Shown here: piece by piece, positions 23,040 to 32,975 of the stretch
Layout: the number at the start of each line of letters is the position of its first letter
How positions within the stretch are numbered: position 1 is the stretch's first letter
DNA from: Datisca glomerata
Lineage: Eukaryota; Streptophyta; Magnoliopsida; Cucurbitales; Datiscaceae
Direction of reading: 5' to 3'
NCBI GenBank assembly: GCA_003255025.1
Contig: QANY01013229.1
Coordinates: 558,001-622,000, forward strand
DNA: 64,000 nucleotides
Program-made: the position numbers and the translations under genes
The notes under the pieces: generated by a model
The model's database searches: none
The model's input: the letters and a program-made list of their open reading frames with translations, nothing else
What the model was told of the DNA's origin: nothing

Positions 23040-23320
23040 TGATTTAGTATCATTTGTGCTTATCTTAGGAGAGATTTTAGGGATTCCCTACTAAAATAAA
23101 GTTTTATTATGGTAGTGTAAAGGTTTGAGGGATTTTAGGAATATCTAAGATGGTATTTTAGGGTTTTCAAAGCCTATAAATAAGGTCTTAAGTTGTAAAA
23201 CGAAAAGAACTGATTTCCTATTAATGCTATAACATTTTTGAGTTTTTCTCTATTCTTTGGTAGGTTCCAGAACTATCTCCTTGTGGATTTAAGGTTATGT
23301 GTCCACTAGAACAGTAATCA
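23040..23320 (+). repeat. Possible solo LTR or LTR fragment
   Basis: A TATA box (TATAAATA at 23175) lies inside sequence of the style TTAGGGATTCCCTACTAAA ... TTAAGTTGTAAAACG ... TTCCTATTAATGCTATAAC, which resembles the U3-R structure of small plant Ty1/copia LTRs. No terminal repeats or target duplication were defined, so this is tentative. Confidence 0.35.
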
Positions 23321-24940
23321 TCAAATTTTAGATTTATTATAAAAATGAAGCAATTAATATGAAAAATGTCTCAACGCCATTTATATGAAAAAATGAAGAA
23401 ATGAAATGAAGACTAGTAATTATATAATCTTAAATATGGAAACGGAAACTAGTATTTATAAAATAAATATAAAACATATTCTTTTTAAAATAACACTAGA
23501 AATAAAAATAAACTTATGCATTTATTCATTTTTATTAAAAACCCTAAATAATGTAACTGATAACAAATGAACATAGAAGTTAAAATAGCACGTCGAAATA
23601 CGTGAGAAAGAATATAAAAATTTGTGGAAGGAAAAACACACGGGGATAACAATGTATATTTTTTCAAATAATCCATTAACGAAAACTCAGTCTGCCTTTA
23701 CTAAACTGCAATGGATTTCAAAAGAGAAGAGCAATAATAAATTCCATTTATCTGTTTACTTAAGTGTCAGAAATTGAAATCGGAAAGAACTTAAATGTCA
23801 TTGATTTGTTTACGAACGTTTAAAGAATTATCCATTTACCAAAAAGCCATCATACATAATACATGACTAAATGATACTTTTTAATTATGTTTTTAATATA
23901 TTAAAGAACTAATTAACATATTAAAATAATTTGAATTATTAGTAAGTTATTCTGCATGGTTTTATATCCACCTAAAAATTAATATAATTTAATATTAAAT
24001 AAATGACTATCAAAATTACTAATTAAAATAAATTAGTAACAACTTAAATAATTATTCTAATTAATTTTAAGTTATTTTAATAAACTCGCTATTATGTCTA
24101 TTATAATTAATAAACATGTTTTTCAACAACTAAAGTAAATCATTAAATAAATTTTTGAATCCGTTAATGATAAGTAATGTAAATCACTAAATAGGAAAGA
24201 AAATAAAATTTTAAAATAAATTAATTATGTAATATATATATACAATTTAAAATAAATTGATAATTTTTTAAAATAAAGGATATTTTCATGATTGTGTTTA
24301 AAACTTAGGGGGTAATTTTAGAATATTAAAGTTCAGATGGACTCTCTCCGGAAGAGAACTTAATTGCAACGTGAGAGAGAGGAATTGAGTTTCCTTCCTT
24401 GATAATATATTTTTGCGGATCCCACCATTATTTTCCTTTCCTTGTAAACACATGAAAAGAAAAAGGGATACTACTCTCTCTTTTTCATTTATCTTTTGAG
24501 TTCGTTTTGTTACATGTTAAATAATAATACTGAAAAAATTAAGTTCATAGATAATTTTAAATGATAAATTTAGATGACAAAATTTTAAGATAATGATGTT
24601 TGTTAATTCGTGATTAAGTTAAAAAGTTAATAAAAATATGAGATTAACTTATTTGATATATATTAAAGTAGGTAAAGTTGTTAAAAATTGTTGGAAAATT
24701 TGTATGGAAGAATTTAGAGAAAAGTACAAAATACCCTCCTAAACTCTAGCTTTTTACAAAGACACTCCTAAACTTTAAAAATGAAATAAAAAAAACCCTT
24801 AAAACTTTTAAAAATTGGCAAACACCTCACATTGTCCCCTCACACTGTTCATTTAGGGAACGCAATTTCACAGTCACGTTAGGCGACACCAGAAATTCTT
24901 ATGAAAGGAAGCAAATGATAATTGTAAAAAGATATCATTT
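23321..24940. other. AT-rich spacer without genes
   Basis: Nothing supported. The stretch near 24715-24880 (AAAAGTACAAAATACCCTCC, then AAACACCTCACA) again resembles ends of the MITE family seen at 22 kb. Confidence 0.4.
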
Positions 24941-25070
24941 ATAAATATACAATTACATATGTACATACAAACATAAATATAGACACACATATACATATAC
25001 AATTACATATGTACATACAAACATAAATATAGACACACACATACATATACAATTACATATGTACATCCAA
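24941..25070 (+). repeat. 50-bp minisatellite, about 2.4 copies
   Basis: AATTACATATGTACATAC recurs at 24951, 25001 and 25051, exactly 50 bp apart, and the intervening bases are almost identical. The copies look recent. Confidence 0.85.
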
Positions 25071-25584
25071 TTGGAGGGAAAATTTTGAGAGATATACTGA
25101 TCTCGTTACTGCTATAATTTCTAGCCTTGGAATCACATCCATGGCTATTATGTCTGTTTATTATAGATTTTCTTGTCAAATGGAGGCATATAATTTTGTT
25201 TATTTTTCTCATTTCAAATTATCTATTCTCTCTCCAAAAACAAAAAAAAATGAGAAAATAAATGTGGATTCTAATTAAGTTCCATGAACAGGATGGAGGA
25301 AGAGGGAGACGAAGAGCTCTCACCAAAGTGAGAGAGAGAGAAGATGCACAGAGAGAGATAATGATGTTTTATGGAAATTTAGAAAAATAAAAGATATTTT
25401 ATAAAATGTGTAGATGTGTTGGTAAGATCGATAAATGAATTGATAAAATATTAGAAAAGTACATATTTTCTGGAAAAAAAATGGTAGGAAAAATAAAGTG
25501 GGATATTATTAAATAGGTTAAATAACTTCATCATGTCAAATGAGAATACTTTACTAAATATTTACCACTTACTTTACCATACAG
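25071..25584. other. Spacer without supported features
   Basis: AT-rich with a short purine tract near 25320-25360. No gene seen. Confidence 0.4.
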
Positions 25585-25730
25585 AGTATTCTGAGTTTTT
25601 ATAGGTTTAATGCGTTATTTAAAAACATATTATTAAAATGATATGGTTTTGAAACTAATTTAAAAAATGATCTGGTTTTGTCCACGTAGAAATTGCCTCT
25701 TCAAGAGACGATTCAACTTGTCCACGTCAG

Positions 25731-25960
25731 ATTCAATGCACCTCTTCAAGAGGCGAGTCATGTTTGAAGGAAACTCGCCTCTTAAAGAGAGTTCTTGTTT
25801 AAACGAAACTCGCGTCTTTAAAAAATGCGTTCTATTTAAATGAAACTCGCCTCTTTAACGGGTGAATTATGTTTAAAGGGAACTCGCATCTTTTAAAAGG
25901 GTGTTATATTTAAAAGGAACTCACCTCTTAAAGAGATGAGTTCTATTTATCTCCCTCCCT
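25731..25960 (+). repeat. About 36-bp tandem repeats near the left end of the PMD transposon
   Basis: Six or so units carry GAAACTCGCCTCTTTAA followed by a TTCTATTTAAA-like stretch. The core CTCGCCTCTTAAAGAGGCGAG-type motif is a dyad in the better preserved copies. Confidence 0.75.
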
Positions 25961-26487
25961 TAACAAAAAGATCTTACTTTCCCCTATATAATACCTGCAA
26001 ATTCAATAAATCCACATACCTCTGAAACATACTCAACAACTAAAATAATGTTATTTATCCAATCTACTATCTATCTTATACGCTCATTCATACTACAAAT
26101 TCATCTTCCTCTAAACAACTTTGAAATAACTAAGAAATTAATATCTTAACAACCCAAAATAACTAACAAAGAGTTAAGATTGGATAACATTAAGTTATAA
26201 AATACATAAAAGAGTGTGTAAGGAAAATTATGAAAGACTAATCATGATGTCTCACAAGGCGGTGCTCTTCTTATTCTTCTAGGACATCTTGTATACGCTA
26301 GCAATTGAGGGGAGTTTTTGTGATGAATAGTCAAGAGCTGTATCACCTTCTTCATTGTACATAATCGAGATGCATCAGAGATCCCGACATCTCATCCATT
26401 ACTTTCTCATGTTGTTCATCGTCTTCTGTGTCCTTGAGGTTGATGTGCAGGTTCAGATGTAGAAGCAACTTGCGTCACAATCTCATA

Positions 26488-27170
26488 TCAGAATGTTTCG
26501 AAGATCGATGGTGTAAATGGATCATACTCAGGCATGTTGTCATCATCCTCTACAATTAAGCTATGATGATGTGATGAATTATGTGTCCGACGAGACGTTC
26601 TGGATGGATGATAGACCTCATGTACTTGTTCTGTTGCTTGAATTGTTGTTCTTCTAGCATCACGTATAAATAAAATTTTCTTATCTGGATCGTGTAATGT
26701 CAAGTCATTGATGTGGTTTATGATGTCCTTTTGCATTAAAAAAATACTCCTAAGTATAAACAAATGAAATAAATATTGATAAATGTATATAAATATCATG
26801 AACTCGTGGAAGGCTTATTGTCAGCTTATGTACTAATGTGTGATGCTCTGATACCGGTTGTAGTAAGAGTCATCTCATTCTCTTGGGATACTGCATGCAC
26901 GTGAATGTCGTCTAATGTGCATTCAATTTTTCAATGTACTCATGATGTTCGAGTTGTCAATCAAGATCATGTCTTCTCCTTAAATCGATGGAATGCAAGC
27001 CTGGTTCGTTTTCACATGGTTCTGACAGAATTTGAGTGGTGCTAAGTTGTCGCACTACGCAATCAGGTATGTGCCATTTCACTATGTGAAAGCAGATCAA
27101 TTGAGAGGTTGTTTGTCAAATGTCATGGCTTGTAATGCAATAAGCTAGAAGGCTAGAGATGACATCTAAG
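26488..27170 (-). pseudogene. Plant mobile domain (PMD) protein relic, C-terminal half
   Basis: On the minus strand, 27130-26830 translates to ICFHIVKWHIPDCVVRQL, followed by IDLRRRHDLDW and HHEYIEKLNAH. These are the familiar C-terminal motifs of the aminotransferase-like plant mobile domain (a VMRQFG-like box, RGR-DW, and a WN-like box). An acidic, histidine-rich tail follows in the frame at 26488-26799, ending near SIFETF. Stops lie between the two parts, where an intron may also sit. The N-terminal half was not recognised. PMDs occur both in transposons and in host silencing factors; here the transposon context is more likely. Confidence 0.6.
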
Positions 27171-27649
27171 TAAGGTTTCCATAGAACATATCATATGTTT
27201 GTCCTTCATTCTTCAACTTACTAGCCAACGATTTTCCTCCAAAATGATGGCTACAAAAAAATATAAATAGCATGAACAATATCTTTTTTCTTGAGGAAAA
27301 AATCTTAAATAGTACAAAACTAAACCATAGTAGCGACACTATCATTAACCAAGTCTGCTTTACTAATAACATCATAAATAGTTCAAAAAATATCACTAAG
27401 AACGAACAAAAATTAAGAGTTCTTTGGATCAAAGGACATATGCACTCAGACTTTTATAATGGTTTATACCTAATGTACTATGATATGTGGTGGAGGAAAG
27501 CAGAAACTACATGACTAAGACAGCGGCAGATGAACATCGTCAAACAAAGGGACCTAATGCGTGGGGATGATTTGGGAGTGAAAAATCGAGGAAGAGAGAG
27601 TGGAGGAGAGAAAAATTAAGGAGAAATGGGTATAAAACAAAAAAAGATG

Positions 27650-28150
27650 AACCACCTCTTGAAGATATGAGTTCCATTGGTGTCATTTATATTCAAACAA
27701 CGACGTTGGCTTAGCGTTGTGACATATTGGATGACACATTGAACTCGCCTCTTGAAGACACGAGTTCAACGTGTCATCCCATCAAATAGGTCGTCAGACC
27801 TCCAGATCTCTTTGAAATAAAGGACCTATTTCACGAGGAACGAGGTCCTAAAGAGACGTCATTTCACGAGGTCTCAATAAGTTAAATTAACCTCGTGTTT
27901 TGAAAACACTTGCCTCCGTAAGTTGAACTTGTGTTTTGAAAACACAAGTTCATAGGTCTATAAAAGGCGACGTTCACGAGGTCTAGAAGAGACATTGTTC
28001 ACGAGGTATATAAGAGATGTCGTTTCACGAGATCTCGTCAAGTTAAGTGAACCTCTTGTTTTGAAAACACGAGCTTCCTTAAGTAAACTCGTGTTTTGAA
28101 AACACGAGTTCTACTTAAGTTTACTACTCCGTTCTTGAAGAGGAGATTTC
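27650..28150. repeat. Palindromic repeats near the right end of the PMD transposon
   Basis: Several copies of an ACTCGTGTTTTGAAAACACG-type motif occur. At 27926-27950 and 28086-28110 they form 25-bp palindromes with perfect 12-nt arms around a single central base. Other copies (27890-27910, 28050-28075) are imperfect. TTCACGAGGTCT-type boxes are interspersed. Confidence 0.8.
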
Positions 28151-28459
28151 ACTTACATGGCAAAATGTATTAGTTTCCTAATTAGTTTGAATAGTTGATC
28201 ATTTCAATAATTTTGTCATGGCAAATTAATATGAAAAAATTTTAAAAAAATCCCAGAATACTTTAACCCTTAAATTGAACACACCCTCAAACTCTCTTCT
28301 CAATATCTGAAATTGATATCTGAATCATAGTTTGGCATAGTTACCGTAGCAATTGACGACGAGAACTGAATCTTTGGAACACATTCTTCCGTTCCAAAAT
28401 GTTGTCAAATAAGACTTAATTAAGTGGGTTTTATTGTAATGCCATTTCTTGTTTTCTTA

Positions 28460-28928
28460 TGACAGGACATAAAAGTAAATTAAGAGTTGATAAAGAGAGA
28501 GAAGTAGCAAAGAGGAACAAGAAGACACTAGAAGTTATACTGGTTCAGATCCAAAATGGATCCTACGTCCAGTTGCCTGGAGAAGGCCAATCTACTATCA
28601 GAGAGGTCTAGAAATTACATGGGGAAGCAATTACAAAAGAATCATGCCTGAAATCCTCTACAGACGTTCACTACCTCACTGCACTCAAGCCCCAAAAAAC
28701 AAACCCAGCTTTTATGTTTCTTGCATGTGGTAAGAACTTATTTGGATTTCAGTGCCCTCTATTTTTTTCTTGTTAATTATTGTTTCTTCGATCTTTTCTG
28801 AGAGGACCAGAATTATTTCACATCCAATTTTTCTGGTTCTCAGTGAAAACTTATTTGTATGCTACTTTAACTGTTAGTTTATAACTGCTAGATTGTTGCT
28901 TATTTAAAGTTGATGCATGTGCTTATAA
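28460..28928 (-). repeat. 3' LTR of the Ty1/copia element (approximate limits)
   Basis: It begins right after the polypurine tract and ends in TGTCCTGTCA on the minus strand, near 28460. It holds copia-LTR-like text such as TGGACGTAGGATCCATTTTG and GAACCAGTATAACTTC. The expected TG at the start is not evident, so the outer limits are approximate. Confidence 0.55.
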
Positions 28929-29005
28929 AATCTCCACCTTGAATCAAGCTTTAGATAGGACCCAAAAAAATAAAACTTGAATCTTCTCCAGACAAACTTC
29001 AGACC

Positions 29006-29545
29006 TTAGTCTGAAACAGTCTTCACATTTATCAAGTTTAAGCAATGCTCAGACTTGACCCATGTGATAGACTTAGTGATCATATCTGTAGGGTTGTCAT
29101 CAGTGTGAATTTTCTCCAATATTACCTTCCCTAAAGAGATCACATCCCTGATAAAATGTAACCTTATGTCAATATGTTTTATCCTCTCGTGGTGCATATG
29201 GTTTCTAGTTAGGTGTATAGCGTTTTGGTTGTCACATAACACTGTTACACAATTCTGTTTGATGCAAAATTCTTCTACAAATCCCTTAAGCCATAGAGCT
29301 TCCTTAACTGCTTCAGTAGCTACAATATAGTTAGCTTCTGCTGTAGATAAGGCCACCATTGGTTGAAGTGTAGCTTTCCAGCTCACTGAACAACCAAAAA
29401 TAGTAAAAACATACCTTATCAATGATCTCCTTTTGTCTAGGTCTCCTGCAAAGTCAAAGTCTATATAGCCTAGAATGATTTCAGCTTCTGTGTTTTTCTT
29501 TTCAAATACCAAACCATATCTAGAAGTTCCTCTTAGATATCTCAT
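29006..29545 (-). pseudogene. Ty1/copia RNase H, uninterrupted frame
   Basis: The 179-codon frame runs from MRYLRGTSRYGLVFEKK through GYIDFDFAGDLDKRRS, ALSTAEANYIVATEAVKEALW, LCDNQNAIHL and KHIDIRLHFIRD to the end of pol. This is the complete copia-type RNase H: D of YIDFD, E of STAEANYI and D of CDNQ are all present. It is preceded by RT with a small frame break near 29560-29620. Confidence 0.88.
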
Positions 29546-29619
29546 AATCTACTTTACAGCTTCCCAGTGATCATTCCCTGGTTTAGCCATAAACTTGCTC
29601 ACTAGGCTAGCAGCATAGG

Positions 29620-30315
29620 CTAATCTGGTCTGGTACAGACCATAGAGTACATAAGGCTCCTAACAGTATTCGCATAAGGAATTGTGTCCATCCTAATCTG
29701 TTCTTCCTCAATTTTAGGAGATTGGCTATATGAGAGCTTGAAATGAGATGATAGAGGAGTTTTGATAGGTTTTGAATCAACCATACCAAATTTCTTCAAA
29801 ATCTTGATTATGTAGTCTTCCTTATGAATAACTAGCCTGTTTCTCATTCTGTCCCTGCATATATCCATCCCAAGAATTTTTCTAGCTACTCCCAAGTCTT
29901 TCATCTCAAATTCCTTGTGAAGTTGAGCTTTAAGCTCATCAATCTTTACTCTATCAAATGATGCAATGAGCATATCATCAACATAGAGTAACAAATATAA
30001 CCTTGAATCATTTGTAACACCTTTACAATACGCACAACTATCATGCATCCTTCTAGAGAACTCATTCCTCAACATGAACTCATCAAATCTAAAATACCAC
30101 TGCCTAGGACTTTGTTTCAAACCATAAAGGAATTTCTTGAGAAGGCATACCTTGTTTTCATCTCCTCTTCTTACAAAGCCAATGGGTTGAGCCATGAAAA
30201 TTTTCTCTTCCGTGTTTCCATGAAGAAAAGCTGTTTTTACATCCATTTGTTCTAGTTCTAGTCCATATTGGGTGACTAGAGCTAGAAGAAGTCTAATTGA
30301 AGTGTGTTTTACCAC
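29620..30315 (-). pseudogene. Ty1/copia reverse transcriptase, N-terminally truncated
   Basis: A 231-codon frame covers most of the copia RT: LEQMDVKTAFLHGNTEEKIF, CLLKKFLYGLKQSPRQWY, YLLLYVDDMLIAS with both catalytic aspartates, and LGMDICRDR. The upstream part of RT and the end of integrase are missing; the frame starts exactly at a deletion junction. It would synthesise element cDNA in cytoplasmic particles if complete. Confidence 0.88.
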
Positions 30316-30329
30316 TGGGGGTGTGAGGT

Positions 30330-30870
30330 AATGTTTTGTGTCTCACCAAGCCTTCATCCTTGCAAAACTTATTGAAACTCATCACTTAGATATTCTAGCC
30401 CATTATCTGTCCTTAATTTCTTAACCTTTCTTCCTACTTGTAATTCTATCATTTTCTTCCACTCTTTGAATTTCTGAAACGCTTCATTTTTAGATTTAAG
30501 AATATTAAATCAAACTTTTCTGGAACAATCATCAATGATAGAAATAAAGTACCTCCCTCTACTTAGTGATTCGGTTGAGGATGGTCCCCAAAGGCCTGAA
30601 TGGATGTAGCTTAAAATTTCTTGAGTTCGGTGACAAGTTGAGTTGAACTTAACTCGAGTTACCTTTCCATAGACAGAGTGATCACAGAATCTCAATATGT
30701 GTCTCCATTAAACAGTCCCTATTTTCCAAGTTCTTGCAGCCCCTTTTCACTCACATGCCCCAATCTCTTATGCCAAAGTGTTGGTATATCAATTTCAGAT
30801 GCAGAACAGTGTTTCTTACACCAATCAGTGCACCTTCACAAACCACCAATTCAAGTGGCAAAGACTTGGG
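30330..30870 (-). pseudogene. Ty1/copia gag-pre-integrase and integrase N-terminal part
   Basis: Minus strand: IPTLWHKRLGHVSEKGLQEL (with H and H of the zinc-binding part), then CDHSVYGKVTRVKFNST, then LWGPSSTESLSRGRYFISII with the integrase D at IIDD (30510-30695), then CKDEGLVRHKTLPHTP. The text breaks off at about 30325 in the conserved HTPQQNG region and jumps to RT in a different frame. Confidence 0.85.
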
Positions 30871-30872
30871 TG

Positions 30873-31540
30873 GACGTATGGTTGCCTGGGAACGTTCAGG
30901 AGGCTATGGACTGGTAGGATTAGGGACGAGACTACGTTGTACTGAACGGGAGACATACCTCCTCAGTACGACCACTCTAGACATTGAGGGTGTGCTACCC
31001 TCCCACCTTAGGGAAGGGTTTTGTTTGAGAGAACCTTTGTAGAGGAGGCGTTGGGTGAACACCGTCGTCACGCCTCACCGGCTACGCGTGTTCTCCCTAG
31101 ATCATGATCATTACACAAAGACCTACGTGGCGCCACTCGATTCGCTCATGTGTAATCCTCATCTTACTCACCTAAGCATGATCAGTCATCTTTTCAAGGG
31201 ATTAGTTGCAATGATCCCCCCTCCTTTTGTTCACCTATAAAAGGAGGATTCCTCCTTCATTTGAGAGGATTGAAAATTTATAGAGAGAAGCTCCACTTTA
31301 GAGAGAGAAGCTCTCATTTCTAGAGTGAGAAACTCTCACTTCTAGAGAGAGAGCAAGCATACCTTTGAGTGTTTAAAGTGCTCCCCCTTCACCTCCCGAC
31401 GCCCTCCCCGACGTTCTCAGGCGTTGTTCCGGTCACGAGTTAGGTCTAGACCGCTCCTACATCTCACTCATGTGACACCCTTACATCTACACCAGACTAC
31501 GATTAGACTAGACAGAAAAGCACTTGCCCCAATCTTTATT
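30873..31540 (+). repeat. LTR-like, GC-richer segment with TATA box
   Basis: This stretch is clearly richer in G+C than its surroundings. It has a TATAAAAGG box at 31236 followed by about 100 bp of repeated TAGAGAGAGAAGCTCTC text, as in a U3-R-U5 layout of a Ty3/gypsy LTR. No partner copy or clean ends are visible. Frames across it (30678-31684) show no domain. Confidence 0.4.
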
Positions 31541-31816
31541 GCAGGGAGAATGAACAGAGAGCGGGCTTTGAAGAACCTAACAAACTTTGGTGGGCGACAC
31601 AAGCGTGTGCCACCTGAATCTGTCTATACTAATTCTTGGCCTGAATGTTTCTGCCAAATTTCGCCGAAGAACTCTGCTCATTAATGCTTACCTGATAACG
31701 TCTTGCAGATTCTTAATAGCCAATTGGAAAGTGAAGGAGAAAATGAATTGGATGTGTTGACCCCATCTAATTCCACGATATCTTTGGAAGAAAAGAAAAG
31801 TGCATCGAGATTTTAA
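31541..31816 (+). pseudogene. Coding-looking fragment, unrecognised
   Basis: After a splice-acceptor-like TTTATTGCAG at about 31543 there is a coding-like stretch. After a second CTTGCAG at about 31709 comes ILNSQLESEGENELDVLTPS, ending in a stop at about 31816. Composition is host-like, but I do not recognise the protein and the upstream sequence is an LTR-like segment, so it may be a truncated 3' gene end. Confidence 0.25.
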
Positions 31817-32696
31817 TCGGTTTAATCTAAGACAATGGAGGTGCCGAAATTCATGCGGCAAATGGAATTGGAACAGGCTTATTATGCAACTATTATGACA
31901 TGTTATTCGTAGTCAATGCTGGTCAGTATCAGTAAGTTTTAAGTTGAGGTGTTTTACACACTAAATTGAAACGAGCTAATCTCTTATGCTGAGAGTACTG
32001 ATGGGGCACATATGATATGCTGATTAAATAGAGGAAGCTGACAGGGAAATTGGCAAGTTCTTTGAAATGTTTCATGTTCTCTACTAACCAGATTTTCAGA
32101 TGTACTCGGGGTCGCACGGGAACCCCGTAAATACAATTATAGATGTGCTTTGAAATTCTATATTTTTTATTTATTCTTTTAGCAAAAAGAACAAATACTT
32201 GCAAAATTACTTTATATATGAATGTTTTTTGTGGCCAGAAAAATAATATGATGATACTCGTTACTGGTAGACCCGATTCAATGTTCTGAACTTCCAAGAT
32301 TCAGAAGGGATGAATCTGAGTTTATTTTGTATATTGACTTATCTAATAAGAACAGTATGCAGACGGCCCGCAATTTACCCGTGGACACCATTCCCCCTTT
32401 TCAAAGGTAGCAAGACTTCCCTTCAAACATCTGTAGTTCTTTATCCATTATGCAACTGTGCAACTTACTATCTAATTTTGACATTGAACGTACAATATTA
32501 GATACTTGGATGAGTATTTGTTCCCAGTAAAATTCCCCTTTCAAACTCAATAAAGTGACAAGTCAAATCTAGTATGGTTCAATATGAATTTGCCATGTTG
32601 TAAAATAAAGAAAAATAGGGCAGCACATGAGGTGGAGGTGATTATACCTAGGCCATGGGAATGCAATCATTTGTAAGGGAGTAAAAGTAATTGTTG
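31817..32696. other. Spacer downstream of the UBA-PUB gene
   Basis: No supported gene. The frame at 31929-32297 (minus) has no recognisable domain. Confidence 0.4.
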
Positions 32697-32768
32697 CTGT
32701 TCATCATCTCATTCTTTAGTATTCTCGAACCACTGTTCATCATCTCATTCTTTAGTATTCTCGAACCA
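32697..32768 (+). repeat. 36-bp tandem duplication
   Basis: CTGTTCATCATCTCATTCTT and the bases following it are repeated exactly 36 bp apart (32697 and 32733), almost without differences, directly next to the GA microsatellite. Confidence 0.9.
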
Positions 32769-32769
32769 T

Positions 32770-32770
<1 letters not shown>

Positions 32771-32827
<57 letters not shown>
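32771..32827 (+). repeat. (AG)n microsatellite
   Basis: About 28 uninterrupted AG units, roughly 150 bp beyond the stop codon of the UBA-PUB gene, probably in or near its 3' untranslated region. Confidence 0.98.
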
Positions 32828-32829
<2 letters not shown>

Positions 32830-32975
32830 AGCTTCTGTTCCTTCTACATTTCATTAGATAAACCGTCTTTGCCACAATCTTTGAAGTCGAAATCCAAGTA
32901 CCAAGCTGAATGTGGAGAACGTATAAAAACTTATTCTATTTTAAATTTCATCTTACAATGATGAGCTCTTGAAAC

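Larger units (their letters stand above)
25585..28262 (-). mobile_element. Transposon carrying a plant mobile domain (PMD) relic
   Basis: The left end AGTATTCTGAGTTTTTAT and the inverted right end AGTATTCTGGGATTTTTTT form a plausible terminal inverted repeat. Inside lie terminal repeat blocks with palindromic cores at both ends and, between them on the minus strand, a PMD protein relic. PMD proteins are frequently carried by Mutator-like and other plant transposons. I did not find a clear target duplication. The boundaries are inferred from the end similarity. Confidence 0.6.
28460..30870 (-). mobile_element. Ty1/copia retrotransposon, internally deleted
   Basis: On the minus strand the order is gag-pre-integrase motif, start of integrase, a deletion junction, RT, RNase H, polypurine tract (AAGGTGGAGATT at 28929-28940) and an LTR at 28460-28928. 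Integrase before RT is the copia order. The RT and RNase H frames are long and uninterrupted, so this copy is younger than most here. The 5' part ends near 30870 where other sequence begins. Confidence 0.8.

Noticed and set aside
23485..23676. Possible small membrane protein
   Set aside because: Composition is what AT-rich DNA gives by chance; no splice or promoter support.
30678..31684. Run of plus-strand frames in the GC-rich island
   Set aside because: They overlap the antisense of copia integrase and an LTR-like segment and contain no domain; GC content alone keeps them open.
32648..32875. Frame with a long Leu-Ser run
   Set aside because: It is the translation of the (AG)n microsatellite and the 36-bp duplication next to it.
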